Assembly: GCF_002975175.1 (NCBI RefSeq)
Contig: NZ_PCNZ01000020.1
Location: forward strand, 1-64,000
From: Bacillus sp. MYb209
GTDB taxonomy: Bacteria; Bacillota; Bacilli; Bacillales; Bacillaceae_G
Length of the DNA: 64,000 nucleotides
Reading direction: 5' to 3'
Shown: positions 26,625 to 36,361 of the stretch, piece by piece
How positions within the stretch are numbered: position 1 is the first letter of the stretch
Layout: each line of letters starts with the position of its first letter
Position numbers and translations under genes: made by a program
The notes under the pieces: model-generated
The model's database searches: none
Told to the model about the DNA's origin: nothing
What the model saw: the letters and a program-made list of their open reading frames with translations, nothing else

Positions 26625-28352
26625 TTATTTTTCAAATGATAATACTGGTAAGTTTGCACTAATACTATTGTATTTTTCAGGGTCAATTCCTTTTATATTC
26701 CCGTTATAACCAGTAATTGTTCTACGGTAGTTTAATAGGATTACTGGTGGGTCATCACTTAATTCTTTATACAATTCTTTATAAATCGGTTTACGTTTTT
26801 CAATATCAACTGTCTCAATACCTTTTTTAATTAACTCATCTACTTTCGCATTTTTATAACCAAGGCTCTTTTCATTGACACCAGATAAATATTCACCAGC
26901 TGTTTCACTTGGATCAGTTGTAATCGGTGTCGAAACAGAAGCTAAATCATAGTCACCTTTGTTTACCTTCGAAAGCATAGTATTAAAGTCCATAAATTCA
27001 GGATTAAATTCTACTCCTATCTCTTTATAATTCTCTTTCGCAATTGGAATTAATAGATCACTATCTTTAGCCGAACTTGGGCCAAAATAAGAAAGCTTTA
27101 ATTTTTGACCATCTTTTTCACGAATTCCATCCGAACCAACTTTCCATCCTGCCGCATCTAATAATTTTTTCGCTTTTTCTTTATCGTATTCATATTTATT
27201 AACCCCTTCTTCCGTATAAGCCCAAGAAGTTGGATGGATTGGTACGTTAGCTACTGTACCGTATCCTTTTAATGCTGTATCAACATACTTTTTACGATCT
27301 AATCCGTAAATAAGTGCTTGGCGAACCTTTTTATCCTTTAAGTACGGCTTATTATTATTCATATAAATATAATTAAATGATGCCGCTGTTTCGATTTGAA
27401 TGTTCGCGAATTGTAAACCTTTCGCCTGTTCAAGAATTTCATCACCAGTACCTAGGCCAGTATAGTCAACTTCGCCTGTTTGGAACAATTGTAGTTTCGT
27501 ATCACCAGCAGTAATTTTATAAATGAAGTTTGGAATTTTCGGTTTTCCTGCATAATAATTTTCGTTTGCTACAAAACGAACTTCTTGACCTGGAATATAC
27601 TTTTCAAATTTATATGGACCCGCAGCTATCGGTTTTCCATATAACTCTTTTAAATAATCTAAACTTGTATTTTGTTTATAGTCTTTTCCATAATACGCTT
27701 TTGATAGCACCGGTCCACCTAAAGCAGTTAGTGTTTGAGAATTAACTTTTTCAGTCGTAATTTTAATTGTCTGTGGATCAACAACTTGAATTCCTTCAAT
27801 AGAAGTTGCTTTTCCTTCTTTATATTCTTTACCACCTTTAACAGCATATTGAGAGATGTCTATCTCACCTTCATATGCCTTATCATGTAAAAGTGTCAAT
27901 GTGAACGCTACATCATCTGCTGTTAATGGTGAACCATCGCTAAATTTTAAATCTTTACGTAAATGGAATGTATATGTTAACTGATCAGAAGAAACATCCC
28001 ATTTCTCAGCTAATTCTGGAGTTGGCTTTCCTTGTTTATCTGTCGATACAAGAGACGCAAAAATAACAGAGGTTACATTTCCATCCCAACCATTTTGTTG
28101 GAAGTATGGTAAAAAGACACCACCCGGTTTACTAATCCCAACAACTAACGTGTCTTTTCGATTTTTTGCTTTATCAGGTACTTTCGTCTTATCTGTAGCA
28201 GCAATCTTTTCGATTTTTATATTTTTTAAATCTTGCTGTTTAACTGGTTCTGTAGAAGCCGTATCTTCCTGTCCCCCGCAAGCAGATAACACAAACGAAC
28301 TACTCAGTAATACTGAAAATACACCAGCCCATTTTTTTGTCTTTTTCTTCAT
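26625..28352 (-). CDS. oppA: Oligopeptide-binding lipoprotein OppA
   Basis: 575 residues from the ATG at 28352 with AGGGTGGGG upstream. Lipoprotein signal MKKKTKKWAGVFSVLLSSS then LSAC lipobox. The SBP_bac_5 fold is recognisable from LAEKWDVSSDQLTYTFHLRKDLKFSDG-type strands and DLASVSTPITTDPSETAGEYL. It delivers peptides to OppBC. First gene of the operon. The upstream 28362-28703 region contains a long inverted repeat but no gene. Confidence 0.95.
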   Translation of the reverse strand: MKKKTKKWAGVFSVLLSSSFVLSACGGQEDTASTEPVKQQDLKNIKIEKIAATDKTKVPDKAKNRKDTLVVGISKPGGVFLPYFQQNGWDGNVTSVIFASLVSTDKQGKPTPELAEKWDVSSDQLTYTFHLRKDLKFSDGSPLTADDVAFTLTLLHDKAYEGEIDISQYAVKGGKEYKEGKATSIEGIQVVDPQTIKITTEKVNSQTLTALGGPVLSKAYYGKDYKQNTSLDYLKELYGKPIAAGPYKFEKYIPGQEVRFVANENYYAGKPKIPNFIYKITAGDTKLQLFQTGEVDYTGLGTGDEILEQAKGLQFANIQIETAASFNYIYMNNNKPYLKDKKVRQALIYGLDRKKYVDTALKGYGTVANVPIHPTSWAYTEEGVNKYEYDKEKAKKLLDAAGWKVGSDGIREKDGQKLKLSYFGPSSAKDSDLLIPIAKENYKEIGVEFNPEFMDFNTMLSKVNKGDYDLASVSTPITTDPSETAGEYLSGVNEKSLGYKNAKVDELIKKGIETVDIEKRKPIYKELYKELSDDPPVILLNYRRTITGYNGNIKGIDPEKYNSISANLPVLSFEK

Positions 28353-28439
28353 TGTCCCCACCCTAACTTTTTTTAATAATTACACTTTATGAACTGCTTG
28401 CCTTATGTATGCCTCCCACAGTAACATTTTATAGCCAAT

Positions 28440-28512
28440 CGGAAAAGTCGGTTTTAAATGTAAAAAAATAGATGTTTTTTTGAGGGGTAACAATCTTATT
28501 CCGACTTTTCCG
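28440..28512. repeat. Inverted repeat upstream of oppA (12-bp perfect arms, 49-nt loop)
   Basis: CGGAAAAGTCGG at 28440-28451 and CCGACTTTTCCG at 28501-28512 are perfect reverse complements. They sit 90-160 bp upstream of oppA, where a promoter is expected. Two facing copies of one 12-mer could be a looping operator or a long RNA hairpin. I cannot assign a regulator. Confidence 0.6.
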
Positions 28513-28703
28513 GTAGACTTTATGGTTATTAGCTTATATCTTTCAGTATATTTTGTCAATTATTTCTATATAAATATTTTGAGAGTTTTTTCAAAATTAT
28601 TTATCAATCTTTAATTTAGGTAAACTTAGCAAAAAATTCATTCTATTATCTAATAGCCCAGCATAGAATATTAACAAGTAATTACCAAAAAGGGGGCGAA
28701 AAT

Positions 28704-28901
28704 ATGGACAACCTATTCCAATATGTCCTGCACTATGTACTATTAACAATCATAATAGTCGGGGCGTTATTACTATTCCCGTTCTTCCCAAAGTTCGTCC
28801 TCTTTTTAGCTTTTTTTATTATGCTCGGGATCGCTATTATAATTTCAATGAGGGAAGATACCACACAAAAAGAAAGCAGAGTTCAGCGCGTAAAGCTGTA
28901 A
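28704..28901 (+). CDS. Small membrane protein of unknown function
   Basis: 65 residues, two hydrophobic helices (LLTIIIVGALLLFPFFP and FVLFLAFFIMLGIAIIIS) and a charged C-terminal tail. Strong RBS AAGGGGGCG before the ATG. The last codons form the left arm of a terminator. Divergent from oppA, convergent with the ABC exporter genes. Not recognised beyond that. Confidence 0.65.
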   Translation: MDNLFQYVLHYVLLTIIIVGALLLFPFFPKFVLFLAFFIMLGIAIIISMREDTTQKESRVQRVKL

Positions 28902-28917
28902 CTCTGCTTTCTTTTTT
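28866..28917. terminator. Bidirectional terminator after the small membrane protein and the ABC exporter operon
   Basis: 13-bp stem AGAAAGCAGAGTT/AACTCTGCTTTCT, with T-runs on both strands. Confidence 0.82.
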
Positions 28918-30065
28918 CAGTCGTAACGTATTCTTGTTAAACCAATTACGAAAAATACTCCTGCAAATAAAATGAGTATACCAATATATCCTCCTATATC
29001 TGCTAATGTACCTCCCCTTACAATTAACTCCGTAAAGCCACGCATCGCCCACGTTTGCGGAACAAAATTTGCCGCCGCTTGCATCCATGAAGGCTCAATT
29101 TCGATTGGCCAATAAAGACCACTAATCATACACGTTGAAATTACAACGATATTCCCTAATGCTGACTGCTGTTCTGTTGTTTTCACGATACTTGCCAATA
29201 ATAAAGCTAGACCAATAACCGCTAATAACAATACTGAAACGAGTGTAATAACCCCTAATAAATTTCCCCACTGCACATCAAATAATGAATGCGTTAATAT
29301 CATTAAAATACCAAATTGAATCCACCCTATTAAAAAGAAGGAAAGGATATATCCTGCTAGTATTTGAACTTTTGAAACTGGTGCCCCTAATAAACGAGAC
29401 CAAACACCAAGTTGTCTAGCTTTCAAAATAGTTCCCGTCGCACTTAACATGACAATCATGACGAATAGAATTGAAAAACCCGTAGTTCGCCCTGTAACGT
29501 TATTTAACTTTTGATCATCGTGTAAAATCGATTCTTTTTGAATCGAAACAGGATCTATTTTTGTATAAATTGTTTCATACATCGTTTCCCACGAAGTGTT
29601 ACTTTTCTTCTCAAAATCTCTTGCTGCACTAACTTCTATCTCCATCTTTTTTAATGCACTTGCTAATACTTGCTCTACAGAAGTTCCACCCGTAAAATCA
29701 GCACTGGCTTGAAATTGAATATTTTCTACTTTTCCATCTAGCATACTCTTTTGAAAATCTTTCGGAATGATGATTATACCAGATGATTTCTTGCCTTCAA
29801 TCCTCTGTGTCCCTTCCCTATACGTTACCTTTTCTATAGAAATTAAATCACTTTTCTTTATTTCCTCATAATACTTGCCAGATAATACAGAACCATCTTT
29901 ATCTACTAAACTAACATTTACTTTCTCATTCCCACTTCCACCTAAAAGTCCACCGAAAATGAGTGTGAAAATAATAGGCATTCCAAACATGAGTATATAA
30001 CTTTGTGGCTTAATTAAAATTTGTTTTAATTCTAGCCAACAAAGTGCCCAAACCTTCTTCATCAT
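28917..30065 (-). CDS. ABC-2 type exporter permease (second subunit)
   Basis: 382 residues. One N-terminal helix (YILMFGMPIIFTLIFGGLLGG), a large extracytoplasmic domain, then five helices with SRLLGAPVSKVQILAGYIL and the C-terminal TWAMRGFTELIVRG, as in YhfE/YvfS-type ABC-2 permeases. It follows a similar permease by 8 bp and probably forms a heterodimer with it. Drug or antimicrobial-peptide export is likely but not proven. Confidence 0.9.
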   Translation of the reverse strand: MMKKVWALCWLELKQILIKPQSYILMFGMPIIFTLIFGGLLGGSGNEKVNVSLVDKDGSVLSGKYYEEIKKSDLISIEKVTYREGTQRIEGKKSSGIIIIPKDFQKSMLDGKVENIQFQASADFTGGTSVEQVLASALKKMEIEVSAARDFEKKSNTSWETMYETIYTKIDPVSIQKESILHDDQKLNNVTGRTTGFSILFVMIVMLSATGTILKARQLGVWSRLLGAPVSKVQILAGYILSFFLIGWIQFGILMILTHSLFDVQWGNLLGVITLVSVLLLAVIGLALLLASIVKTTEQQSALGNIVVISTCMISGLYWPIEIEPSWMQAAANFVPQTWAMRGFTELIVRGGTLADIGGYIGILILFAGVFFVIGLTRIRYD

Positions 30066-30073
30066 TTCCCCTC

Positions 30074-31270
30074 CTATCTCGTACGTAAACGTAACGTTCC
30101 AATCATAACGGAGATAATTCCTGCACTACATAAACTTAAAATGACAGGGAATAGCACATCCCAAGATGTCCCCGACATAATATTTAAGAAGCTAGTAAGT
30201 GCCCATTTATTCGGAGCAATATTCGCAACTGTTTGAAGTGTATCGGGAAATACGTAAATCGGTAACATTGATCCCCCTAATATAGCTAGTATTTGAATAC
30301 CGATTCCCCCCATTAAATCTGCCGTTTTTTCCTCACGAATAAAGGCTGCAATTAGCATAGATAAACCAGAAACACAAATTGCATAAGAAATTCCCAACAC
30401 TACTATTTGAGACACGTCTTCGCCCCATTCCACATGAAACATAAAGTGTGTAGCAACTATAAATATTCCAAATTGTATACAGGCAAATAGTAATGTACCT
30501 AAAAACTTCCCGAATAAAATTGAAAATGAGCTCGTCGGTGTACTGAACAAACGTGCCAACGTTTCAGTTCGTTGCTCTGTTACAACTGACTTTGCACCTA
30601 CTGTTATGTTATATAGTAAAAACATGACTAACATTGCTGCTGCATAATATTGCATCGCTGCAACTGTTTTTTTACCTATCGTTCCTTTTTGGATGTTATC
30701 CACACTTGCAGTTGCTATCGTCTGTAGGCTTCCACTTACTTCTTTTGCAACTTGTGCTACATCACCCTGCTGAGATTTCGCTAATTCTGTTACAACACTC
30801 TTAGTAGATACTGCGACTGTTTGAACACGTTCTGAAAAAGAGCGGATCATTGATTCGGCAATTTTCGCTTGTATATCTTTTGATGGGTCTATAAGCACCT
30901 TTGGTTCTTTTAATTTTCCATCTTGTATTTGTTCGCTCCATTTATTTGGGATGACAATTCCTACATCGATTTTCTTTTCCTTTAACATATCTTCAAGCTC
31001 TTCCTGAGAATTAACTACCTTTACTTTCACATCATCTTTTATTTCTTTAGATTGCAATACATCTTTTTGAAAGACATCTGCAAACTCATCCGTCCCCCCT
31101 TGATAATAGCCAATTACTGTTTTCGGTAGTCCACCACTATCAAATACATTACTTAACGCTGAACCTAAAATCGCTGTTAATAAAAGCGGCATAATTAACA
31201 TCATCATAAATCCGCGGCGATCAATTAAACGGATTTTTAAATCTTTCCATGCAATAATGAAACTTTTCAT
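30074..31270 (-). CDS. ABC-2 type exporter permease (first subunit)
   Basis: 398 residues with the same plan: N-terminal helix, a roughly 150-residue external domain, and five C-terminal helices including VVTEQRTETLARLFSTPTSSFSILFGKFLGT and PNKWALTSFLNIMSGTSW. RBS AAGGAGG. It sits 15 bp from the ATPase gene. Paired permeases with one ATPase next to a LuxR-type two-component system are typical of stress-induced exporters. Confidence 0.9.
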   Translation of the reverse strand: MKSFIIAWKDLKIRLIDRRGFMMMLIMPLLLTAILGSALSNVFDSGGLPKTVIGYYQGGTDEFADVFQKDVLQSKEIKDDVKVKVVNSQEELEDMLKEKKIDVGIVIPNKWSEQIQDGKLKEPKVLIDPSKDIQAKIAESMIRSFSERVQTVAVSTKSVVTELAKSQQGDVAQVAKEVSGSLQTIATASVDNIQKGTIGKKTVAAMQYYAAAMLVMFLLYNITVGAKSVVTEQRTETLARLFSTPTSSFSILFGKFLGTLLFACIQFGIFIVATHFMFHVEWGEDVSQIVVLGISYAICVSGLSMLIAAFIREEKTADLMGGIGIQILAILGGSMLPIYVFPDTLQTVANIAPNKWALTSFLNIMSGTSWDVLFPVILSLCSAGIISVMIGTLRLRTR

Positions 31271-31285
31271 CTCGCACTAACCTCC

Positions 31286-32218
31286 TTAATCACGCAGTGA
31301 ACGTCCTGTTAATTGTAAAAAGAGTACTTCTAAATTCGGTTCTTGTACTTCCAGCTTTAAAATTTGCGCGTTGTTCTCAACAACTACGGAAACAACTGTA
31401 CCAATTGCCTCGCCACCATTTAATCCAATGTCAATCGTGCTATTATCTTCGTCAAAAATAATCCGTTCAACAACAGGTAGTGCTTTCAACTTTTGTAGCA
31501 GTTCCGTACTATAGCGATTTAATTGCAATTTCACTATAAATCCATCTGTCAGACGATTACATAACTCTCTTTTCGTTCCTAATGCAATTACCTTTCCATG
31601 ATCAACGATGGCAATTCGCTCACATAAATACTCAACTTCTTCCATGTAATGACTCGTATAAATGACCGTCATACCTTTTTCATTTAACTTTTTAACAGTC
31701 TCTAAAATATGATTTCTCGATTGCGGATCAATCCCGACTGTCGGTTCATCCATAATTAATAACTCTGGTTCGTGCATAAGTGCTGCACCAATATTAATAC
31801 GCCTTTTCATTCCACCTGAAAATGTTTCAATTTTATCTTTTCCCCGATCCTGTAAACCGACGTAAGCTAACACTTCCTCTGCTCGCTCTTTTGCAACTTT
31901 TCCATTTAAACCGTACATCTTTCCCCAAAAAATCAAATTTTCCTTTGCTGAAAGTGTCGGATACAGCGCAATGTCTTGCGGGACAATACCGATTTTCTTT
32001 TTCGCTTCTAATGGATACTCTTTTACAGATTTCCCACCAACTTTTATATCACCACTATCGTATGGAATTAACCCGCAAATCATTGATATCGTCGTTGATT
32101 TCCCCGCTCCGTTTGGTCCAAGCAATCCAAATGTTTCACCTTTTTTCACTTCAAAAGAAACATTCTTTACGATTTCCTTCTTGCCAAATGATTTCGTAAT
32201 ATGATCTATGACTAACAT
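31286..32218 (-). CDS. ABC exporter ATP-binding protein
   Basis: 310 residues. Walker A GLLGPNGAGKST, signature FSGGMKRRINIGAAL, Walker B LLIMDEPTVGID, H-loop TSHYMEEVE; the C-terminal 90 residues form the DrrA-like accessory domain. The phrase EPTVGIDPQSRNHILE is typical of drug/Nod-factor exporters. It has its own promoter region (32219-32300) after the response-regulator terminator. Confidence 0.94.
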   Translation of the reverse strand: MLVIDHITKSFGKKEIVKNVSFEVKKGETFGLLGPNGAGKSTTISMICGLIPYDSGDIKVGGKSVKEYPLEAKKKIGIVPQDIALYPTLSAKENLIFWGKMYGLNGKVAKERAEEVLAYVGLQDRGKDKIETFSGGMKRRINIGAALMHEPELLIMDEPTVGIDPQSRNHILETVKKLNEKGMTVIYTSHYMEEVEYLCERIAIVDHGKVIALGTKRELCNRLTDGFIVKLQLNRYSTELLQKLKALPVVERIIFDEDNSTIDIGLNGGEAIGTVVSVVVENNAQILKLEVQEPNLEVLFLQLTGRSLRD

Positions 32219-32304
32219 ATTGATTCAGCCCCTTTGCATTCATCTATACTTTCATTGTAGAAAAATTTCTTCTTCTCTCCATCACCCTTGAGATAGAAAT
32301 ACAA

Positions 32305-32336
32305 AATAAAAAAGCAGCAAATTCCGCTGCTTTTTC
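32305..32336 (-). terminator. Terminator between the response regulator and the ABC exporter operon
   Basis: AAAAGCAGC/GCTGCTTTT stem with T-run on the minus strand. Confidence 0.8.
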
Positions 32337-32356
32337 ACACTTATATATGCCAAAAG

Positions 32357-33013
32357 TCATGTGTATGTCGTAACACCATATCTTACTGCGTATATTGCTG
32401 CTTGTGTTCGATCTCTCAGTTCTAGCTTACTAATCAAATTAGAAACGTGATTCTTTACAGTTCCCTCTGTAATGAATAGCTTTTTGGCAATCTCTTTATT
32501 ATTTAAACCAAGCCCAATTTCCCTTAAAACATCTACTTCACGCTCAGTTAATTGTTCTAGTTGTTCTGGCGTGGGGCACTCTACTGCTACTTTTGTCTTT
32601 TTTAATTCCTTTACAATTTGCGCTGTTATACCTTGAGGAAGCACAGCACCTCCACCGTGTACCGTTAAAATGGCTTGAACGATTGCATCCGTCTCCATGT
32701 CCTTCAATAAATATCCGCTCGCTCCTTGCTCTAATGCTTCAAAAATAAGCTCACTATCACTAAAAGTCGTTAACATAAGAACCTTTATATGAGGAAACTT
32801 TTCTCTAACTAAACGAGTTCCTTCAACACCATTCATACGAGGCATACGGATATCCATCAAAATAAGTTCAGGCTGTAATTGTTTCACCTTTTGTACGACT
32901 TCATCCCCATCACTAGCCGTCCCCACCACTTCCAGTTCCGGACGTAAATTTAATATCATTGCCAATCCATCACGAATCAGTGATTGATCATCAACAATCA
33001 TAATTCGAATCAT
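32357..33013 (-). CDS. NarL/LuxR-family response regulator (LiaR-like)
   Basis: 218 residues from the ATG at 33013, which has GGGGGAGCG upstream and overlaps the kinase stop (ATGA). Receiver domain with phospho-acceptor Asp in LILMDIRMPRMNG and Lys in GYLLKDM. The LuxR HTH is LTEREVDVLREIGLGLNNKEIAKKL followed by EGTVKNHVSNLISKL. Likely target is the adjacent ABC exporter. Confidence 0.94.
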   Translation of the reverse strand: MIRIMIVDDQSLIRDGLAMILNLRPELEVVGTASDGDEVVQKVKQLQPELILMDIRMPRMNGVEGTRLVREKFPHIKVLMLTTFSDSELIFEALEQGASGYLLKDMETDAIVQAILTVHGGGAVLPQGITAQIVKELKKTKVAVECPTPEQLEQLTEREVDVLREIGLGLNNKEIAKKLFITEGTVKNHVSNLISKLELRDRTQAAIYAVRYGVTTYT

Positions 33014-34203
33014 AACGCTCCCCCTATTATCCATGTTTTTTCTCGCAGTGGGAATTCAATTTTCAGGCGAAAACCTTTTTCTATTTCACTCTCAAATTGA
33101 ATGCTTCCACCATGCTCCTCTACACGTTCTTTCATATTAAGCAACCCAAACCCAGGGCTTACTTCATTGACTCCCATACCATTATCCGAAATACATAGCT
33201 GAACTTGTTCCACTGAACAAACCAAACTTACTTCACATAAACTAGCTTTCCCGTGACGTTTTGCATTCGTTAAAGACTCTTGCATAATACGAAGCAACGT
33301 AGGCTGTAGTGACAACGGAATCACAACCGGATCCCCTTGTAATTGAAAAGATACTTGTACTTTCGTCGCTTTAGAATATCCATGTAACATTTCACGCATA
33401 TTCTCTATTATGTTCCCTAGTTTACTTTCTTCTTTTAAGGCATGCACAGAAGCTCTCACTTCTTGAAGTGATTTTCTAGCTAACCCATGACATGTATGTA
33501 AAACCTCTTCCGTAGCGTCCGATTTTTGTTTCCATAAAGCCTCAGCTAGTTGTAACTGAACAAGTAAAGCTGTCATATTATGACCAACTGTATCATGAAT
33601 TTCTCGGGCAATATCGTTTCTCTCTCGAACCGCAGTTAATTCTTCTACCTCTTTTGCATATAGCCGTAATTGTTCATGTGCTTCTTTTAAAGCTGTATGG
33701 GATAAAGCTAATTTCTCATATTGCTCATCTACCATTTGCCGAGCAGCCGTAAGTTTTTTTATTAAACTTCCAGCTAAAGCACTGAAAACGATGAACATAA
33801 AGTTAATTGCATTACTCTCCAATTCCAGACTCCCTGTATGTTGGTACGTATGCATTATATTTATAAACCAACAAAGAAAGAAAAAAGCGATAAAAAAACA
33901 AGTCATACTTTTACGCCAATCATGAATAAATAATCCTACCGCATCAATTCCAAATATAATTAAATACAAACATGTCTCGGGAAATAAAAACCCTAATAAT
34001 GCTGTGACAATACCGTTTGCGAGCAAGGTATAAAAAATGAGTTTCCTACTCTCTTTTGCTTTTACAAGCAGAATATGATTCACAATATAAATGAATAGTG
34101 CAATGCCGACAAAAATTTGTAAATTTGCTGTTTCACGTGAAACATGATTTGCGTAAACGAAACAGATCATAACGATTGTAGCAATCCGTGCGTATCCTAA
34201 CAT
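33010..34203 (-). CDS. Sensor histidine kinase, HisKA_3 type
   Basis: 397 residues from the ATG at 34203 (GAGGAGA upstream). Five or six N-terminal membrane helices without a large sensing domain, a coiled coil around residues 155-190, the HisKA_3 box REIHDTVGHNMTALLVQ with the phosphorylated His, and the HATPase N-box ESLTNAKRHGKA and G-box SDNGMGVNEVSPGFGLLNM. This architecture suits intramembrane sensing of envelope stress. Translationally coupled to the regulator. Confidence 0.93.
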   Translation of the reverse strand: MLGYARIATIVMICFVYANHVSRETANLQIFVGIALFIYIVNHILLVKAKESRKLIFYTLLANGIVTALLGFLFPETCLYLIIFGIDAVGLFIHDWRKSMTCFFIAFFFLCWFINIMHTYQHTGSLELESNAINFMFIVFSALAGSLIKKLTAARQMVDEQYEKLALSHTALKEAHEQLRLYAKEVEELTAVRERNDIAREIHDTVGHNMTALLVQLQLAEALWKQKSDATEEVLHTCHGLARKSLQEVRASVHALKEESKLGNIIENMREMLHGYSKATKVQVSFQLQGDPVVIPLSLQPTLLRIMQESLTNAKRHGKASLCEVSLVCSVEQVQLCISDNGMGVNEVSPGFGLLNMKERVEEHGGSIQFESEIEKGFRLKIEFPLREKTWIIGGAL

Positions 34204-34292
34204 AAAATTCTCCTCACGTTTCCGTAGCATAAAGCTCATTTTCTTATCATGATAACAAGAAAATTATACCAATTTTTACCCCTTCGTTACAC

Positions 34293-34344
34293 AAAAAAGA
34301 GCAAGCCCTCCCTCAAAATATGAGAAAACAACTTGCTCTTTTTC
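34293..34344 (-). terminator. Terminator of the ABC-F gene
   Basis: AAAGAGCAAG/CTTGCTCTTTT arms with a T-run on the minus strand, 13 bp after the stop codon. Confidence 0.8.
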
Positions 34345-34356
34345 ATTCTATCTTCT

Positions 34357-36237
34357 TTAATCCACAATATTCTCTAGTTCGTTATATAACCCTGCTCGTA
34401 ACAACTCTTTTTTCGTTTTTTCTTCATATAATTGTTCAAGCATTTCAACATCAACTACATTTTCCATTTTACATTCAAGTGCATATATATCTTCTTCTAT
34501 ATGCATTAACTCGTTTTCAACTTTCTCTAAATTTCTAGACTCCTGCTTTTTTATAGGTATCACTTCTAACGCTTTACTCCCTTGCTGCTTCTGTTTCACT
34601 ACTTGTTTCTCAATTCTTTCTTCCCATTTTTGACGAGCCCATGCATAATTCCCTGCAAACTCAAATAATTTGTGCTCATCAATCCAATATGTCTTTTCAA
34701 ATAATTTATTTAAGAAATAACGATCATGTGAAACAGCTAAAATAGTCCCATTATATTGTTCAAGGGCTTCCTCTAAAACTTCCCTTGATTCAATGTCAAG
34801 ATGATTTGTCGGCTCATCTAAAATTAAAAAATTGATGTCTTGATACATAAGTTGCGCGAGCCTCAGCCTCATTTTTTCCCCACCGCTAAGTTGCTCCACC
34901 TTCTTAAACACAGCAGGTCCGTAAAATAAGAATCTAGCTAATATATGTCTTGCTTCTCCCTCTGTTACAGCTACACACTCTCTGAAAGCTTCCAATACAT
35001 TGTTCTTCATATTCCCATACGCATGCTGCGATAAATAACCGATTTTCACACTACTACCAATCCGAATTTCACCAGCATCTGGCTCTATTTCTTCTAGTAG
35101 TAGTTTTAATAACGTAGTCTTTCCTGTACCATTACGTCCAACGATGGCTGCGCGCTCCTGAAAACGAATATGCAAATTTGCTTTCTCGAATAAAGATCGG
35201 TCAGCAAATCCTTTACTAACTTCTTTCATTACAACGACATCTTTTCCGCTTCTCTCTTGCCCTTCAAACTGAAGTCCCATCTGTTTTCTTTCCAAAATGG
35301 GTCTCTTTAATTTCTCTATACGCTCTAACGCACGTTCCATATTTCTCGCTCTCTTATGCAATCCTTCATTCGGCGGATTCGCTTGATTTGCCCATTCACG
35401 TAGACGCTTAATTGCTTCTTTCATTTTCTTTATTTTCTTTTGCTGTTCTTGATACGCTTGAAATTCTTGAAGCAGCCTTTCTTCCTTTTCCTCAACAAAC
35501 TGTGAATAGTTCGTATGATATGCGTGAATTTCTCCATCTTCTAAATCAAAAATTTTCGTTACAACTTCATCAAGGAAATAGCGATCATGTGAAATGACCA
35601 TAACTGTTCCCGTATATTCTTTTAGAAATTGCTCTAACCACTCGACTGCAAATAAGTCCAGATGATTTGTTGGTTCATCTAATAGAAGTAAATCCGGTTT
35701 CTGCAATAGCATGTACGCAAGGCTTATTTTTGTTTGTTCTCCACCACTTAACTCCATAAATGATCGAGGAAATAGTTCCGTCACCTGTAGACCATTTGCT
35801 ACCTTCATAATATTCGCTTCTATTTCATAGCCACCGAGAAACGCGTACCTTTCTTGAATTACTCCGTATCTCTCCATCAATTTTTGTAAAGCAGATGATT
35901 CCTGTTCTTCCGCCATATTTTTTTCTAAAGCATGCATTTCTATCTCCAACTCTTTTTCCTTTTTAAAAGCGGAGCTTAATACATCATATACATTCATTTC
36001 ATTATTGAATTTTGGAATTTGTGCTACATGACCGATGCATGTACCTTTCTTCATATGAATGGCTCCCGCATCCAAACTCTCCATTCCTGTTAGAAGCTGA
36101 AAGATAGTTGTCTTCCCACTACCGTTACGACCAACTAATCCAATACGTTCACCATTCTTTATTTCAAGCGATATATTTTCAAATATGATGTTTCCACCAA
36201 AAGATTTCGTTACATTATTTACACTACAAATTGTCAT
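34357..36237 (-). CDS. ABC-F family ATPase (ribosome-protection type)
   Basis: 626 residues from the ATG at 36237 (AAAGGAG upstream). Two ABC domains: Walker A GLVGRNGSGKTT and AIVGRNGTGKTT, signatures LSGGEQTKISLAYML and LSGGEKMRLRLAQLM, both with DEPTNHLD. An approximately 85-residue charged linker separates them and there are no membrane segments, as in ABC-F proteins that eject antibiotics from ribosomes or act as translation factors. A C-terminal coiled coil follows. The leader with a small ORF and terminator hairpins strongly suggests antibiotic-induced attenuation, as for vmlR and similar genes. Confidence 0.92.
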   Translation of the reverse strand: MTICSVNNVTKSFGGNIIFENISLEIKNGERIGLVGRNGSGKTTIFQLLTGMESLDAGAIHMKKGTCIGHVAQIPKFNNEMNVYDVLSSAFKKEKELEIEMHALEKNMAEEQESSALQKLMERYGVIQERYAFLGGYEIEANIMKVANGLQVTELFPRSFMELSGGEQTKISLAYMLLQKPDLLLLDEPTNHLDLFAVEWLEQFLKEYTGTVMVISHDRYFLDEVVTKIFDLEDGEIHAYHTNYSQFVEEKEERLLQEFQAYQEQQKKIKKMKEAIKRLREWANQANPPNEGLHKRARNMERALERIEKLKRPILERKQMGLQFEGQERSGKDVVVMKEVSKGFADRSLFEKANLHIRFQERAAIVGRNGTGKTTLLKLLLEEIEPDAGEIRIGSSVKIGYLSQHAYGNMKNNVLEAFRECVAVTEGEARHILARFLFYGPAVFKKVEQLSGGEKMRLRLAQLMYQDINFLILDEPTNHLDIESREVLEEALEQYNGTILAVSHDRYFLNKLFEKTYWIDEHKLFEFAGNYAWARQKWEERIEKQVVKQKQQGSKALEVIPIKKQESRNLEKVENELMHIEEDIYALECKMENVVDVEMLEQLYEEKTKKELLRAGLYNELENIVD

Positions 36238-36255
36238 TTTCCGTACTCCTTTCAA

Positions 36256-36296
36256 TATAAAAAACCATGGGAAAGAAACATTCCCCATGGTTTTTG
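36256..36296 (-). promoter_or_regulatory. Attenuator hairpin in the ABC-F leader
   Basis: A perfect AAAACCATGGG/CCCATGGTTTT stem followed by TTTTTTAT on the minus strand, ending 19 nt before the ABC-F start codon. It is an intrinsic terminator placed before the coding region, the hallmark of attenuation. Confidence 0.75.
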
Positions 36297-36302
36297 GCAT
36301 AG

Positions 36303-36330
36303 AAAAAGGAAGCCAAATAGCTCCCTTTTC
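36303..36330 (-). promoter_or_regulatory. Second terminator-like hairpin in the ABC-F leader
   Basis: AAAAGG-AGC and GCT-CCTTTTT arms, T-rich after the stem, just upstream of the first attenuator. Together with the leader ORF it forms a tandem structure that could switch folds when ribosomes stall. Confidence 0.55.
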
Positions 36331-36361
36331 ACACGTTTATCAAAAATGGGTGAAGAGACTT

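Noticed and set aside
28550-28610. AT-rich dyad upstream of oppA (ATTTTGA...TCAAAAT) as a CodY box
   Set aside because: The match to AATTTTCWGAAAATT is too weak in such AT-rich DNA.
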